From contig CAKSZU010000010.1 in the NCBI GenBank assembly GCA_934526125.1, forward strand, positions 1 through 40,284: DNA of 40,284 nucleotides, given 5' to 3'. Positions 1 to 8,109 of the stretch are shown here, in pieces (the first letter of the stretch is position 1; each line of letters begins with the position of its first letter). Below the pieces are notes generated by a model. That model had not been told where the DNA came from and ran no database searches. It saw nothing but the letters and a program-made list of their open reading frames with translations. The translations under genes were made by a program, and so were the position numbers. Source of the stretch: an uncultured Faecalibacterium sp. GTDB lineage: Bacteria; Bacillota; Clostridia; Oscillospirales; Ruminococcaceae.

Positions 1-594
1 AAGCTGTTCGGCATCCATGGCCGCGCCATGGCCGACGACAAGGGCTGCTGGCCCATCCAGAGCCGGATGGGCATCGATGTGATGAGCATCAACCTGCTGG
101 TGGAAAATGAGGAAGACCCCGTTGTGTGGCGCGGCCCGGTCATTGCCGGTGCCGTCAAGCAGTTCTGGACCGATGTGGTCTGGAAGGACGTGGACTTCCT
201 GTTCGTGGACATGCCTCCGGGAACCGGCGACGTGCCCCTGACGGTGTTCCAGAGCCTGCCCGTGGACGGCATCGTGGTGGTGGCCAGCCCCCAGGAGCTG
301 GTCAGCATGATCGTGGCCAAGGCCGTGAACATGGCCGAGATGATGAAGGTGCCCATGCTGGGCATCGTCGAGAACATGAGCTACATCGTCTGCCCCGACT
401 GCGGCAAGCACATCAGTGTCTTCGGCGAGAGCCATGTGGACGAGGTGGCCGCAAAGCACGGCCTGCCGGTGCTGGCCAAGTGCCCCATCGACCCCCAGCT
501 GGCGGCCCTGTCGGACGCCGGCATGATCGAGACCTACGGCGGCCAGTATCTGGAGCAGGCTGCCGATGCCTGCGAAAAGCTGCTGAAGAAATGA
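1..594 (+). CDS. Mrp/NBP35-family P-loop ATPase, 3' part (partial)
   Basis: This is the C-terminal ~197 residues of a Mrp/ApbC/NBP35-type ATPase, a cytoplasmic Fe-S cluster carrier or scaffold. The reading frame is open from base 1, so the start and the Walker A loop lie outside the window. Visible family features are the switch/Walker B stretch DFLFVDMPPGTGD, the VASPQELVSMIVAKAVNMAEMM region, the GIVENMSY motif and a C-P-D-C pair just after it. That CXXC is the cluster-bridging Cys pair of the family. Family assignment is secure; the exact client protein is unknown. An intrinsic terminator follows the stop codon, so the gene is transcriptionally separated from the cobalamin cluster downstream. 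Confidence 0.93.
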   Translation, partial: KLFGIHGRAMADDKGCWPIQSRMGIDVMSINLLVENEEDPVVWRGPVIAGAVKQFWTDVVWKDVDFLFVDMPPGTGDVPLTVFQSLPVDGIVVVASPQELVSMIVAKAVNMAEMMKVPMLGIVENMSYIVCPDCGKHISVFGESHVDEVAAKHGLPVLAKCPIDPQLAALSDAGMIETYGGQYLEQAADACEKLLKK

Positions 595-607
595 TCTGAC
601 CCGTTTT

Positions 608-656
608 CTCCCCTGCTGAGGCCTTTTTTCCGGCCCTGGCAGGGGGATTTTTCTTG
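608..656 (+). terminator. Intrinsic terminator after the Mrp gene
   Basis: An inverted repeat (CCCCTGC at 610-616 pairing with GCAGGGG at 639-645) with further GGCC pairing inside is followed by a T-rich run at 648-655. It lies 14 bases after the Mrp stop codon. Confidence 0.75.
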
Positions 657-682
657 CCTTTTGCAGACAGCTGTGATATACT
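654..682 (+). promoter_or_regulatory. Promoter of the cobalamin cluster
   Basis: A -35 box TTGCCT (654-659) and a -10 box TATACT (677-682) are separated by exactly 17 bases. Transcription would start about 10 bases before the riboswitch aptamer. The -35 overlaps the end of the preceding terminator's T-run. Confidence 0.7.
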
Positions 683-700
683 TCTGAGCGAACCGAACAG

Positions 701-905
701 AAAACAGCAGGTGCGCTCCGCCGTGCAGCCCCTCCGGGCGGCGGCAGGAGCGTCAAAAGGGAAGCGGGTGCAGTTCCCGCACGATCTCGTCACTGTGATA
801 AGGGAGTCCGCTGCCAGGGTGCTTTGGCATCAGTCACTGAAGTGCAAGCTTCGGGAAGGCGGCAGCGGATGCGGATCTTTCAGTCAGGAAACCTGCCCGC
901 TGTTG
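701..905 (+). ncRNA. Cobalamin riboswitch aptamer (AdoCbl-type class)
   Basis: The region carries the conserved blocks of the B12 riboswitch in order: CAGGTGC near 708-714, AAAAGGGAA (735-743) followed by GCGGGTGCAGTTCCCGC, CACTGTGATAAGGGAG (790-805), a GGGAAGGC block (853-860), and the B12 box GTCAGGAAACCTGCC (883-897). The ends AACAGC (704-709) and GCTGTT (899-904) can close the P1 helix. It binds a cobalamin and controls the downstream cluster. The placement in front of B12 genes and the strong terminator downstream fit a transcription-attenuating OFF switch. Exact ligand selectivity cannot be read by eye. Confidence 0.93.
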
Positions 906-965
906 GTACGGGGGCCCATGCCCCAGATCACGAGGAATTGGTTGTACCAAAAAACCCGAACATCA

Positions 966-1014
966 CAAAGGGTCTTTTTGTTTTGCCGTCCCGCAAGCAG
1001 AAAGACCTTTTTTG
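966..1014 (+). terminator. Riboswitch expression-platform terminator
   Basis: GGTCTTT (971-977) pairs with AAAGACC (1001-1007), with an inner TTGC/GCAA stem, and is followed directly by a run of seven T. An upstream hairpin (TTGGTAC 903-909 with GTACCAA 944-950, enclosing a GGGGC/GCCCC stem) lies between aptamer and terminator. Together they look like a transcription-attenuation platform about 70 bases before the first gene. Confidence 0.85.
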
Positions 1015-1084
1015 TTTGGGCACACTTTCCTGTACCCTCTGTCCGGGACCGAAGTCAAACCCACAGGAAAGGAACGTATCAAAC

Positions 1085-2320
1085 ATGAGAAAACGCAACA
1101 TCCACAAGGCAGCGGCCGCTCTGACCGCTCTGGCTCTGTGCGCCGGTGTGCTCACCGGCTGCGGCGGGGCTGCAAGTTCTTCCACGGCTTCCAGCACGGC
1201 AGGTTCTGCCGCATCCAGCGAAGCCGCCAGCGGGGAGGCAGATGAAGTGGCCGCAAAGAAAGTCGCCGATCTGATCGATGCCATCTATGTGCAGGAGCGC
1301 AACGACAACACCGATGAGCAGTGCGAAGAGGCAAAGGCAGCGTGGGACGCCCTGACCGATGCCCAGAAGCAACTGGTGGAAGGCGAGAACGCCGACCCCG
1401 AGTACTTCGGCCGCGACACCGGCGATGCTTCCAAGGATGATCCCCGCAGCGAGGACAACATCGGCGAGAACGAGCTGCTGGTGGTCTCCTTCGGCACCTC
1501 CTTCAACGACAGCCGTGTGGCCGACATCAAGGGCATCGAGGATGCCCTGCAGGAAGCTTATCCTGACTGGAGCGTCCGCCGCGCCTTCACCGCACAGATC
1601 ATCATCAACCATGTGCAGGCCCGTGACGGCGAGAAGATCGACAACATGGAGCAGGCCATGGAGCGCGCAGTGGCGAACGGCGTGAAGAACCTGGTCGTCC
1701 AGCCCACCCACCTGATGCACGGTGCCGAGTACGACGAGATGATGGAGATGGTGGACTCCTACCGCGACAAGTTCGAGTCCGTGGCCGTGGCTGAGCCCCT
1801 GCTGGGCGAGGTCGGTTCCGACGCCACCGTCATCAACTCCGATAAGGAAGCCGTTGCCAAGGCTGTCACCGCTGCTGCCGTGAAGGCCGCCGGTTACGAC
1901 AGTCTGGATGCCGCCGCTGCCGACAAGACCGCTTTCGTCTTCATGGGCCACGGCACTTCCCACACCGCAAAGGTCAGCTACTCCCAGATGCAGACCACCA
2001 TGGGCTCTCTGGGCTACGATAATGTGTTCATCGGCACCGTCGAGGGTGAGCCCGAGGAGACTGCCTGCGAGAACGTCATCGAGGCTGTCAAGGCTGCCGG
2101 TTACACCAAGGTCGTACTCCGTCCTCTGATGGTCGTGGCCGGTGACCATGCCAACAACGACATGGCCGGTTCCGATGACGACTCCTGGCTGAGCCAGTTC
2201 GAGGCCTCCGGCGACTTTGAGCAGGTCGACTGCCAGATCGCCGGTCTGGGCGAGATCAGCGATATCCAGCAGCTGTACATTGCCCACACCAAAGCCGCCA
2301 TCGATTCCCTGAACGGCTGA
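1085..2320 (+). CDS. cbiK: Surface-anchored CbiK-like cobaltochelatase lipoprotein
   Basis: This 411-residue protein carries the class II chelatase fold of CbiK (sirohydrochlorin cobaltochelatase). The likely metal-binding triad is His289 (FMGHGTSH), Glu320 (TVEGE) and His355 (AGDHANND), with spacing close to that of Salmonella CbiK. Unlike cytoplasmic CbiK it begins with a lipoprotein signal peptide (lipobox LTGC, Cys26) and a Ser/Ala/Thr-rich linker. A ~45-residue helical segment follows (LIDAI...AKAAWDALTDAQKQLVE), typical of Gram-positive surface proteins. The mature enzyme should therefore sit outside the membrane. The start at 1085 has GGAAAGG upstream and begins the signal peptide; earlier in-frame ATGs fall inside the riboswitch. 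It is the first gene under the riboswitch. The true substrate and direction (insertion or removal of metal) are open. Confidence 0.9.
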   Translation: MRKRNIHKAAAALTALALCAGVLTGCGGAASSSTASSTAGSAASSEAASGEADEVAAKKVADLIDAIYVQERNDNTDEQCEEAKAAWDALTDAQKQLVEGENADPEYFGRDTGDASKDDPRSEDNIGENELLVVSFGTSFNDSRVADIKGIEDALQEAYPDWSVRRAFTAQIIINHVQARDGEKIDNMEQAMERAVANGVKNLVVQPTHLMHGAEYDEMMEMVDSYRDKFESVAVAEPLLGEVGSDATVINSDKEAVAKAVTAAAVKAAGYDSLDAAAADKTAFVFMGHGTSHTAKVSYSQMQTTMGSLGYDNVFIGTVEGEPEETACENVIEAVKAAGYTKVVLRPLMVVAGDHANNDMAGSDDDSWLSQFEASGDFEQVDCQIAGLGEISDIQQLYIAHTKAAIDSLNG

Positions 2321-2334
2321 TATTCTGTTTTACT

Positions 2335-2389
2335 GTTGCCCGAAGGGAGAGATCTTTTCGGGCAACTTTTATTCGGGCAACTTTTATTT
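2335..2389 (+). terminator. Terminator after cbiK with a duplicated 3' arm
   Basis: GTTGCCCGAA (2335-2344) pairs perfectly with TTCGGGCAAC (2357-2366), followed by TTTTA. The 15-base unit TTCGGGCAACTTTTA is present twice in tandem (2357-2371 and 2372-2386), giving two alternative 3' arms. It could reduce transcription into the next genes relative to cbiK. Confidence 0.75.
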
Positions 2390-2412
2390 TATAAAGATCT
2401 GAGGTATTTTTC

Positions 2413-3267
2413 ATGCGCTGCAAACAGTTCCTTTCCCTTTCCATCGTTTCTGCCCTGCTTCTGGCTTCTCTGGCCGGGTGCGGTGCTTCTTCCACGGCTT
2501 CTTCTGCCGCTGTAAGTTCCGAGGCCGCTTCTTCCGCGGCCGCTTCCGAAAGTGCGGTCGCTTCTTCGGCCCTGACGCTGGCTGACGGCGTCTACACCGC
2601 CGACTTCGACACCGACAGCAGCATGTTCCACGCCAACGAAGCCTGCGACGGCAAGGGCACCCTGACCGTGAAAGACGGCAAGATGACCTTCCACGTCAGC
2701 CTTGCTTCCAAGAAGATCGTCAACCTCTACCCCGGCCTTGCCGCCGATGCCGAGGCCAACAAGACCGACTGGCTCATCCCCACCGTGGACACCGTGACCT
2801 ACTCTGACGGTACTTCGGAGGAAGTCTACGGCTACGACATCCCGGTCACCGCCCTGGATACGGACTTCCAGCTGGCCCTGCTGGGCACCAAGGGCACCTG
2901 GTATGACCATACCGTCAGCGTCCGCAATGCCGAGCCGAAAACCGAGGACCCCGCCGAAGTGCCTGCCGACGGCGAATACAGCGTCAATGTGACGCTGGAG
3001 GGCGGCTCCGGCCGCGCCACCGTGGAAAGCCCTGCCGCCCTGACCGTGGCCGACGGCAAGATGACCGCCACCATCGTCTGGAGCAGCCCCAATTATGATT
3101 ACATGATCGTGGACGGAGAAAAGTATCTGCCCACCAACACCGAGGGCAATTCCACCTTCGAGATCCCGGTGGCAGCGCTGGATACGGCTCTCTCCGTCAC
3201 GGCTGACACCGTGGCCATGAGCACCCCCCACGAGATCGAATACACCCTGACCTTTACCCTGAACTGA
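2413..3267 (+). CDS. Lipoprotein with two NEAT-like beta repeats
   Basis: This 284-residue secreted lipoprotein has a signal peptide ending in LAGC (Cys23) and then a ~30-residue Ser/Ala linker. Two related ~110-residue segments follow, each opening with a DGxY strand (DGVYTADF near residue 58, DGEYSVNV near 185). Each also has a GxxTV...DGKMT strand pair (TLTVKDGKMTFHV, LTVADGKMTATI). This layout resembles the Ig-like NEAT (haem/iron-transport-associated) domains of Gram-positive surface proteins, but the match is by eye and a haem-binding YxxxY is not clear. A GAGGT ribosome site lies 7 bases before the ATG. Its place between a surface chelatase and an importer suggests binding or relay of a metal or tetrapyrrole outside the cell. 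Confidence 0.7.
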   Translation: MRCKQFLSLSIVSALLLASLAGCGASSTASSAAVSSEAASSAAASESAVASSALTLADGVYTADFDTDSSMFHANEACDGKGTLTVKDGKMTFHVSLASKKIVNLYPGLAADAEANKTDWLIPTVDTVTYSDGTSEEVYGYDIPVTALDTDFQLALLGTKGTWYDHTVSVRNAEPKTEDPAEVPADGEYSVNVTLEGGSGRATVESPAALTVADGKMTATIVWSSPNYDYMIVDGEKYLPTNTEGNSTFEIPVAALDTALSVTADTVAMSTPHEIEYTLTFTLN

Positions 3268-3268
3268 T

Positions 3269-4402
3269 ATGCTGACGCGCCGTGATTTTCTCAGGGCCCT
3301 TCCGGTCTCCGCACTGGTCCTGACCGGCTGCACCGGGGGCAGCACTGCCTCCTCCGGCACCGGCGCACTGGTGTTTTCCCACGTGTATCCGTTGGATCAC
3401 GCCACCCAGTTCACTGCCGACTGCTACGAGGGCGGCTATACCCTGCTGACCCTTGCGGACAGCGGTGCAAAGTTTCTGGTCGTGCCGGAGGGTGCCGATG
3501 AGCCGGAGGACCTGCCCGAAGGGGTGACCGTTCTGCGCCAGCCGGTGCAGAACATCTATCTGGTCTCCACCTCGGTGATGGACCTGTTCCTCCGGCTGGA
3601 CGCACTGGACTGCATCGCCCTCTCCGGCACCCGGGCCGAGGGGTGGTATCTGGACGAGGCCCGGGCTGCCATGGAACGCGGTGCCATCGCCTACGCCGGA
3701 AAGTACAGCGCCCCCGATTACGAGCAGATCCTTGCCGCCGGGTGCGGCCTTGCCATTGAGAATACCATGATCTACCACACCCCGGAAGTGAAGGAACAGC
3801 TGGAACGGTTCGGCATCCCGGTGGTGGTGGAGCGCTCCAGCTACGAGAGCGGCCCGCTGGCCCGGATGGAGTGGATCAAGTTCTGGGGCATCCTGCTGGG
3901 CAGGGAGGATCTGGCCGAAAAGATCTTTTCCCAGCAGGCCGCGCGGATCGAAGCCCTGTCCGGGCAGCCCTCCACCGGAAAGACCTGCGCCTTCTTTTCC
4001 ATCACCGCCAACAATCTGGCCAACGTCCGCAAGGGCGGCGACTATGTCTCCCAGATGATCGGACTGGCCGGGGCCGACTACGTCTTTGCCGGCCTGACTG
4101 ACAGCGGCAGCAACCTCTCCACCATGAACCTGCCGCTGGAGGATTTCTATGCCGGTGCCCGGGACGCCGATTTCCTGATCTACAACAGCACCATCGAAGG
4201 GGTGGTCTCCACCACCGATGAGCTGATCGCGAAATGCTCGCTGCTGGCCGATTTCCGGGCCGTGCAGAACGGGAATGTCTGGTGTACCAGCCAGAGCTTT
4301 TTCCAGCAGAGCATGTCTCTGGCCGATTTCATTCAGGAGATACACCGCGTCTTCACCGGGGAACGCCCGGACGACCTGCGGTTCCTGACCCACGTTACTT
4401 AA
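3269..4402 (+). CDS. ABC importer substrate-binding lipoprotein (FepB/BtuF-like, Tat-type signal)
   Basis: This 377-residue binding protein of the siderophore/haem/B12 class pairs with the FecCD-type permease that follows. The N-terminus reads TRRDFLR and then a hydrophobic stretch to a lipobox LTGC (Cys21), so it looks like a twin-arginine-type lipoprotein. The body has the two-lobe arrangement of the class, with DALDCIALSG and YEQILAAGCGLAI in lobe one. A helical spine around residues 190-230 is followed by a second lobe (GGDYVSQMIGLAGADYVF). The ATG starts one base after the preceding stop and has no clear ribosome site of its own, so translation is probably coupled. Substrate unknown; cobalamin, cobinamide, haem or a metal chelate are candidates from context. 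Confidence 0.85.
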   Translation: MLTRRDFLRALPVSALVLTGCTGGSTASSGTGALVFSHVYPLDHATQFTADCYEGGYTLLTLADSGAKFLVVPEGADEPEDLPEGVTVLRQPVQNIYLVSTSVMDLFLRLDALDCIALSGTRAEGWYLDEARAAMERGAIAYAGKYSAPDYEQILAAGCGLAIENTMIYHTPEVKEQLERFGIPVVVERSSYESGPLARMEWIKFWGILLGREDLAEKIFSQQAARIEALSGQPSTGKTCAFFSITANNLANVRKGGDYVSQMIGLAGADYVFAGLTDSGSNLSTMNLPLEDFYAGARDADFLIYNSTIEGVVSTTDELIAKCSLLADFRAVQNGNVWCTSQSFFQQSMSLADFIQEIHRVFTGERPDDLRFLTHVT

Positions 4403-4413
4403 GGAGCCCTTCC

Positions 4414-5430
4414 ATGACCAGCCGAAAACGTCTCATTCTCTCTTACAGCCTCCTCGCCGCGGGGCTGGCGGTGCTGTTTGCCGCCAACCTGTTCTGGGGC
4501 AGCGTTGCCCTGACCCCCCGGGCCGTGGTGGCCGCCCTGACCGGCAGCGGGCAGGACGCCCTGAGTACGGGCATCATCACCCAGCTCCGCCTGCCCCGGG
4601 CCGTGATGGTAGTGCTGCTGGGGGCGGCGCTTTCGGCGGCGGGCTACCTGCTGCAGACCTTTTTCGCCAACCCCATTGCCGGGCCCTTCGTCATGGGCAT
4701 TTCCAGCGGGGCCAAGCTGGCGGTAGCGCTGGTGATGGTGATCTTCCTGAACTGCGGCATGCTCACCAGCTCCCTGACCCTGATCCTGGCCGCCTTTGCC
4801 GGGGCCATGGCCGCCATGGCCTTTGTTCTGGCCGTGTCGCGCCGGGTGCAGCGGATGAGCATCCTGGTCATCTGCGGCGTCATGATCGGCTACATCTGTT
4901 CCGCTATCACCGAGTTCGTGGTGGCCTTTGCGCAGGACAGCAGCATCGTCAACCTCCACAACTGGTCCCAGGGCAGCTTTTCCGGCATGACCTGGGGCAA
5001 CGTGCGGGCGGCGGCGCTGGTGATCCTGCCGTCGCTGGCGGCGGCCTTCTGCCTTTCCAAACCCATGGCCGCCTACCAGATGGGCGAGAGCTACGCGCTG
5101 AGCGTCGGCATCAACGTCCGGGCCTTTTCCCGGGTGCTGGTGCTGCTTTCCAGCCTGCTGGCGGCCTGCGTCACCGCCTTTGCGGGGCCCATTTCCTTTG
5201 TGGGCATCGCGGTGCCCCATCTGGTCAAGCAGCTGCTGGGCAGTGCAAAGCCGCTGTATGTCCTGCCCGGGTGCTGTCTGGGCGGGGCGGCTTTCTGCCT
5301 GCTGTGCGACCTGATTGCCCGCAGCCTGTTTGCCCCCACCGAGCTTTCCATCAGCGCCGTCACCGCCGTGTTCGGTGCGCCGGTGGTCATCGGGCTGCTG
5401 ATCCGCCGGAATCAGGAGAGTGTGCGATGA
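4414..5430 (+). CDS. FecCD-family ABC importer permease
   Basis: This 338-residue integral membrane protein has about ten hydrophobic segments typical of the BtuC/FecCD/FhuB permease class. Family motifs visible include RLPRAVMVVLLGAALSAAG near residue 60, NPIAGPFVMGISSGA near 90 and, towards the C-terminus, GPISFVGIAVPHLVK, the coupling region that contacts the ATPase. The start at 4414 is set by AAGGAG at 4401-4406. The stop overlaps the next start (ATGA), which makes it cotranslated with the ATPase-CbiD fusion. The complex should be a homodimeric permease in the cytoplasmic membrane, importing a metal chelate or corrinoid; the substrate is inferred only from the cluster. Confidence 0.93.
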   Translation: MTSRKRLILSYSLLAAGLAVLFAANLFWGSVALTPRAVVAALTGSGQDALSTGIITQLRLPRAVMVVLLGAALSAAGYLLQTFFANPIAGPFVMGISSGAKLAVALVMVIFLNCGMLTSSLTLILAAFAGAMAAMAFVLAVSRRVQRMSILVICGVMIGYICSAITEFVVAFAQDSSIVNLHNWSQGSFSGMTWGNVRAAALVILPSLAAAFCLSKPMAAYQMGESYALSVGINVRAFSRVLVLLSSLLAACVTAFAGPISFVGIAVPHLVKQLLGSAKPLYVLPGCCLGGAAFCLLCDLIARSLFAPTELSISAVTAVFGAPVVIGLLIRRNQESVR

Positions 5431-7346
5431 AATACCTCTGTGAAACGAAAGAGCTGGCCATCGGCTACGGCGGCGCGCCCCTTGCTTCCGGCATCACGCT
5501 GGAGGCGGTGCCGGGGCAGATCCTGGCCCTCATCGGGCCCAACGGCGCGGGCAAGTCCACCCTGCTCAAGACGCTGGCCGGACAGCTGGCCCCGCTGGGG
5601 GGCACCGTCCTGCTGGACGGCCGGAGTCTGACGGACTACCCGGGCCCGGCCCGGGCCCGGAAAATGGCCCTGATGCTGACCCATACCCGCCGCACCGAGC
5701 TGACCACCTGCTTTGAGTTCGCCGCCGCCGGGCGCATCCCCTACACCGGACGGCTGGGCCTGCTCTCGGATACCGACCGGCAGCAGATTCGGGCCGCGCT
5801 GGAACTGGTGGGGGCCGGGGCGCTGGCCGACCGGGATTTCAACCGCATCAGCGACGGCCAGCGCCAGCGTATCCTGCTGGCCCGGGCCATCTGCCAGCAG
5901 CCCAAAGTGCTGCTGCTGGACGAGCCTACTTCGTTTCTGGATATCCGGGGCAAGATCGAGCTGCTGAGCATCCTGCAGAAGCTGGCCCACGAACAGGACC
6001 TTGCGGTCATCGTGAGCCTGCACGAGCTGGATATGGCGCAGAAGATCGCAGATGCGGCAGTCTGCGTTTCCCCGGGCAGCGTCTCGGCAGTCCTGACCCC
6101 GGAACAGGCCTTTGCACCGGAGAACATCCGGACCCTCTACGGCCTGAGCGAGGAGCAGTATCAGACTCTGTTCGGCCCGGAAAAGCCCAAAAAGCCAAAG
6201 TTCGAACACTACATCCGCAGCGGGCAGAAGCTGCTGCGCTGCGGCTACACCACCGGCACCTGCGCGGCGCTGGGGGCCGCCGGGGCGGCGCGTCTCCTGC
6301 TGACCGGCCGCGCCCCCGACTCCGTGGCCCTGCGCACCCCCAAGGGGATCGTGGTGGAGGTGGCTCCCCTGTTCTGCCGCCCGCTGCCCGACGGCACCGG
6401 GGCCGAATGCGGCATCGAAAAGGACGGCGGCGACGATGCCGATGTGACCACCGGTCTGCCCGTGATCGCCGCAGTCCGGCTCTGCCCCGATGACCCCGGG
6501 GTCCGCATCTTTGGCGGAAAGGGGGTGGGCCGGGTAACCAGACCCGGTCTCGACCAGCCGGTGGGCGAAGCCGCCATCAACCATGTGCCCCGGCAGATGA
6601 TCGCCGAAGCCCTGCAGAAAGAGGCCGAAAGCGCCGGATATCCCGGCGGCTTTGCCGTGACCCTCTCCATCCAGGGCGGCGAGGAGGTGGCCCGCCGCAC
6701 CTTCAACCCCCACATGGGGGTAGAGGGCGGACTCTCGGTGCTGGGCACCAGCGGCATCGTGGAACCCATGAGCCAGCAGGCCCTTCTGGACACCATCCAG
6801 CTGGACATGGAGCAGGCCCGGCTTCAGGCTGGCACGCCCCGGCGGCTGATCCTGGCCCCGGGCAACTACGGGCTGGATTATCTCCACGCCGCTTACCCGG
6901 CCTTTGCCTCCATCCCGGTGGTCAAGACCTCCAATTTCATCGGAGACGCGCTGGATATGGCCGCAACAGCCAACTTTGAGGAAGTGCTTCTGGTGGGGCA
7001 CGTCGGCAAGCTGGTCAAGCTGGCCGGGGGCATCATGAACACCCACTCCCACACCGCCGACTGCCGTACGGAGCTGTTCTGCGCCCATGCGGCCCTCTGC
7101 GGAGCCGGGCGGGAGACCTGCACTGCCCTGATGCAGGCTGCCACCACCGATGCCTGTCTGGAGATCCTGGACGCGGCCGGGCTGCGGGAGCCGGTGCTGG
7201 AAAGCCTGCTTTCCGCCATTCAGCTCCACCTCGACCGGCGGGCCGCCGGGGCCTTCCGGGTGGGGGCGGTGCTGTTCTCCAACCAGCACGGGCCTCTGGG
7301 CCAGACTGCTGCCGCACGTCAACTCATCGATCAATGGAAGGAGTAA
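5427..7346 (+). CDS. cbiD: Fusion: ABC importer ATPase + CbiD (cobalt-precorrin-5B C1-methyltransferase)
   Basis: One uninterrupted 639-residue frame joins two proteins. Residues 1 to ~250 are an FepC/BtuD-type ATPase: Walker A GPNGAGKST (37-45), an SDGQRQR signature, Walker B VLLLDEPTS and an H-loop in VSLHELD. After a short Lys/Pro-rich linker (EKPKKPK), CbiD starts near residue 268 with its hallmark GYTTGTCAA (273). It continues with HMGVEGGLSVLGTSGI, PGNYG and the C-terminal GKLVKLAGGIMNTHSH block. CbiD methylates C1 of cobalt-precorrin-5B in the anaerobic pathway. The start overlaps the permease stop. The next gene follows with its own AAGGAG. Either a real fusion tying importer and biosynthesis, or a lost stop codon; both halves look intact. 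Confidence 0.93.
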   Translation: MKYLCETKELAIGYGGAPLASGITLEAVPGQILALIGPNGAGKSTLLKTLAGQLAPLGGTVLLDGRSLTDYPGPARARKMALMLTHTRRTELTTCFEFAAAGRIPYTGRLGLLSDTDRQQIRAALELVGAGALADRDFNRISDGQRQRILLARAICQQPKVLLLDEPTSFLDIRGKIELLSILQKLAHEQDLAVIVSLHELDMAQKIADAAVCVSPGSVSAVLTPEQAFAPENIRTLYGLSEEQYQTLFGPEKPKKPKFEHYIRSGQKLLRCGYTTGTCAALGAAGAARLLLTGRAPDSVALRTPKGIVVEVAPLFCRPLPDGTGAECGIEKDGGDDADVTTGLPVIAAVRLCPDDPGVRIFGGKGVGRVTRPGLDQPVGEAAINHVPRQMIAEALQKEAESAGYPGGFAVTLSIQGGEEVARRTFNPHMGVEGGLSVLGTSGIVEPMSQQALLDTIQLDMEQARLQAGTPRRLILAPGNYGLDYLHAAYPAFASIPVVKTSNFIGDALDMAATANFEEVLLVGHVGKLVKLAGGIMNTHSHTADCRTELFCAHAALCGAGRETCTALMQAATTDACLEILDAAGLREPVLESLLSAIQLHLDRRAAGAFRVGAVLFSNQHGPLGQTAAARQLIDQWKE

Positions 7347-7350
7347 CGCT

Positions 7351-8109
7351 ATGGTACATTTTGTTGGTGCCGGACCCGGCGCACCGGATCTGATCACCCG
7401 GCGGGGGGCCATCCTGCTGCAGGAAGCCGACTGCATCATCTACGCCGGAAGTCTGGTCAACCCTGCCCTGCTGGGGCTGGCAAAGCCAGGCTGTTCCGTC
7501 TACGACAGCGCCGGGATGACGCTGGAACAGGTGCTGGACGTCATGCGGCAGATGGAATCTGCCGGGAAGACCACCGTCCGCCTCCACACCGGCGACCCCT
7601 GCCTGTACGGCGCCATCCGGGAGCAGATGGATGCACTGGATGCGGACGGCATCGCTTACGATGACACCCCCGGCGTTTCCAGCTTCTGCGGCGCTGCGGC
7701 AGCCCTGAACGCCGAGTATACTCTGCCCACCGTGAGCCAGACCGTCATCATCACCCGGATGGAGGGCCGCACCCCGGTGCCTGAAAAAGAAAAGCTGGCC
7801 AGCCTTGCCGCCCACGGGGCCACCATGGTGATCTTCCTCTCCATCGGACTCATCGACAGGGTGCAGGAAGCCCTGCTGCAGGGAGCCTACACCGCTTCCA
7901 CCCCGGCCGCCGTGGTCTACAAGGCCACCTGGCCGGAGCAGAAAGTCGTGCGCTGCACCGTCGGTACTCTGGCGGCCAGCACCCGGGAAAACGGCATCAC
8001 CCGGACGGCGCTCATCGTGGTGGGCGATTTTCTGGGGACGCAGTACGAGCGCAGCAAGCTCTATGACCCGGCTTTCACCACCGGGTTCCGCAAGGGGGAG
8101 TCCCGATGA
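7351..8109 (+). CDS. cbiF: Cobalt-precorrin-4 C11-methyltransferase
   Basis: This 252-residue SAM-dependent tetrapyrrole methylase of the CbiF/CobM type methylates C11 of cobalt-precorrin-4. The N-terminal glycine-rich loop VGAGPGAPDLIT, the YAGSLVNPALL segment and the LHTGDPCLYGA loop are diagnostic. The central PGVSSFCGAAAALN and the TRMEGRTPVP stretch also match the subfamily. AAGGAG (7338-7343) precedes the ATG by 7 bases. Its stop overlaps the cbiG start by four bases (ATGA), consistent with coupled translation. Length is normal for the family. Confidence 0.96.
   Translation: MVHFVGAGPGAPDLITRRGAILLQEADCIIYAGSLVNPALLGLAKPGCSVYDSAGMTLEQVLDVMRQMESAGKTTVRLHTGDPCLYGAIREQMDALDADGIAYDDTPGVSSFCGAAAALNAEYTLPTVSQTVIITRMEGRTPVPEKEKLASLAAHGATMVIFLSIGLIDRVQEALLQGAYTASTPAAVVYKATWPEQKVVRCTVGTLAASTRENGITRTALIVVGDFLGTQYERSKLYDPAFTTGFRKGESR

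Noticed and set aside
824..1084. In-frame N-terminal extension of the cbiK gene starting at 824
   Set aside because: It would translate through the riboswitch and terminator and place the lipoprotein signal peptide in the interior. The start at 1085 has a ribosome site and begins the signal peptide.
1079..2287. Long open frame on the minus strand opposite cbiK (and similar ones opposite nearly every GC-rich gene here)
   Set aside because: These antisense frames arise from third-position GC bias, have low-complexity His/Gly/Gln-rich products and no ribosome sites.
5412..7439. 675-codon minus-strand frame opposite the ABC-CbiD fusion
   Set aside because: It is a shadow of the coding strand: no recognisable domain, and both plus-strand domains are clearly real.
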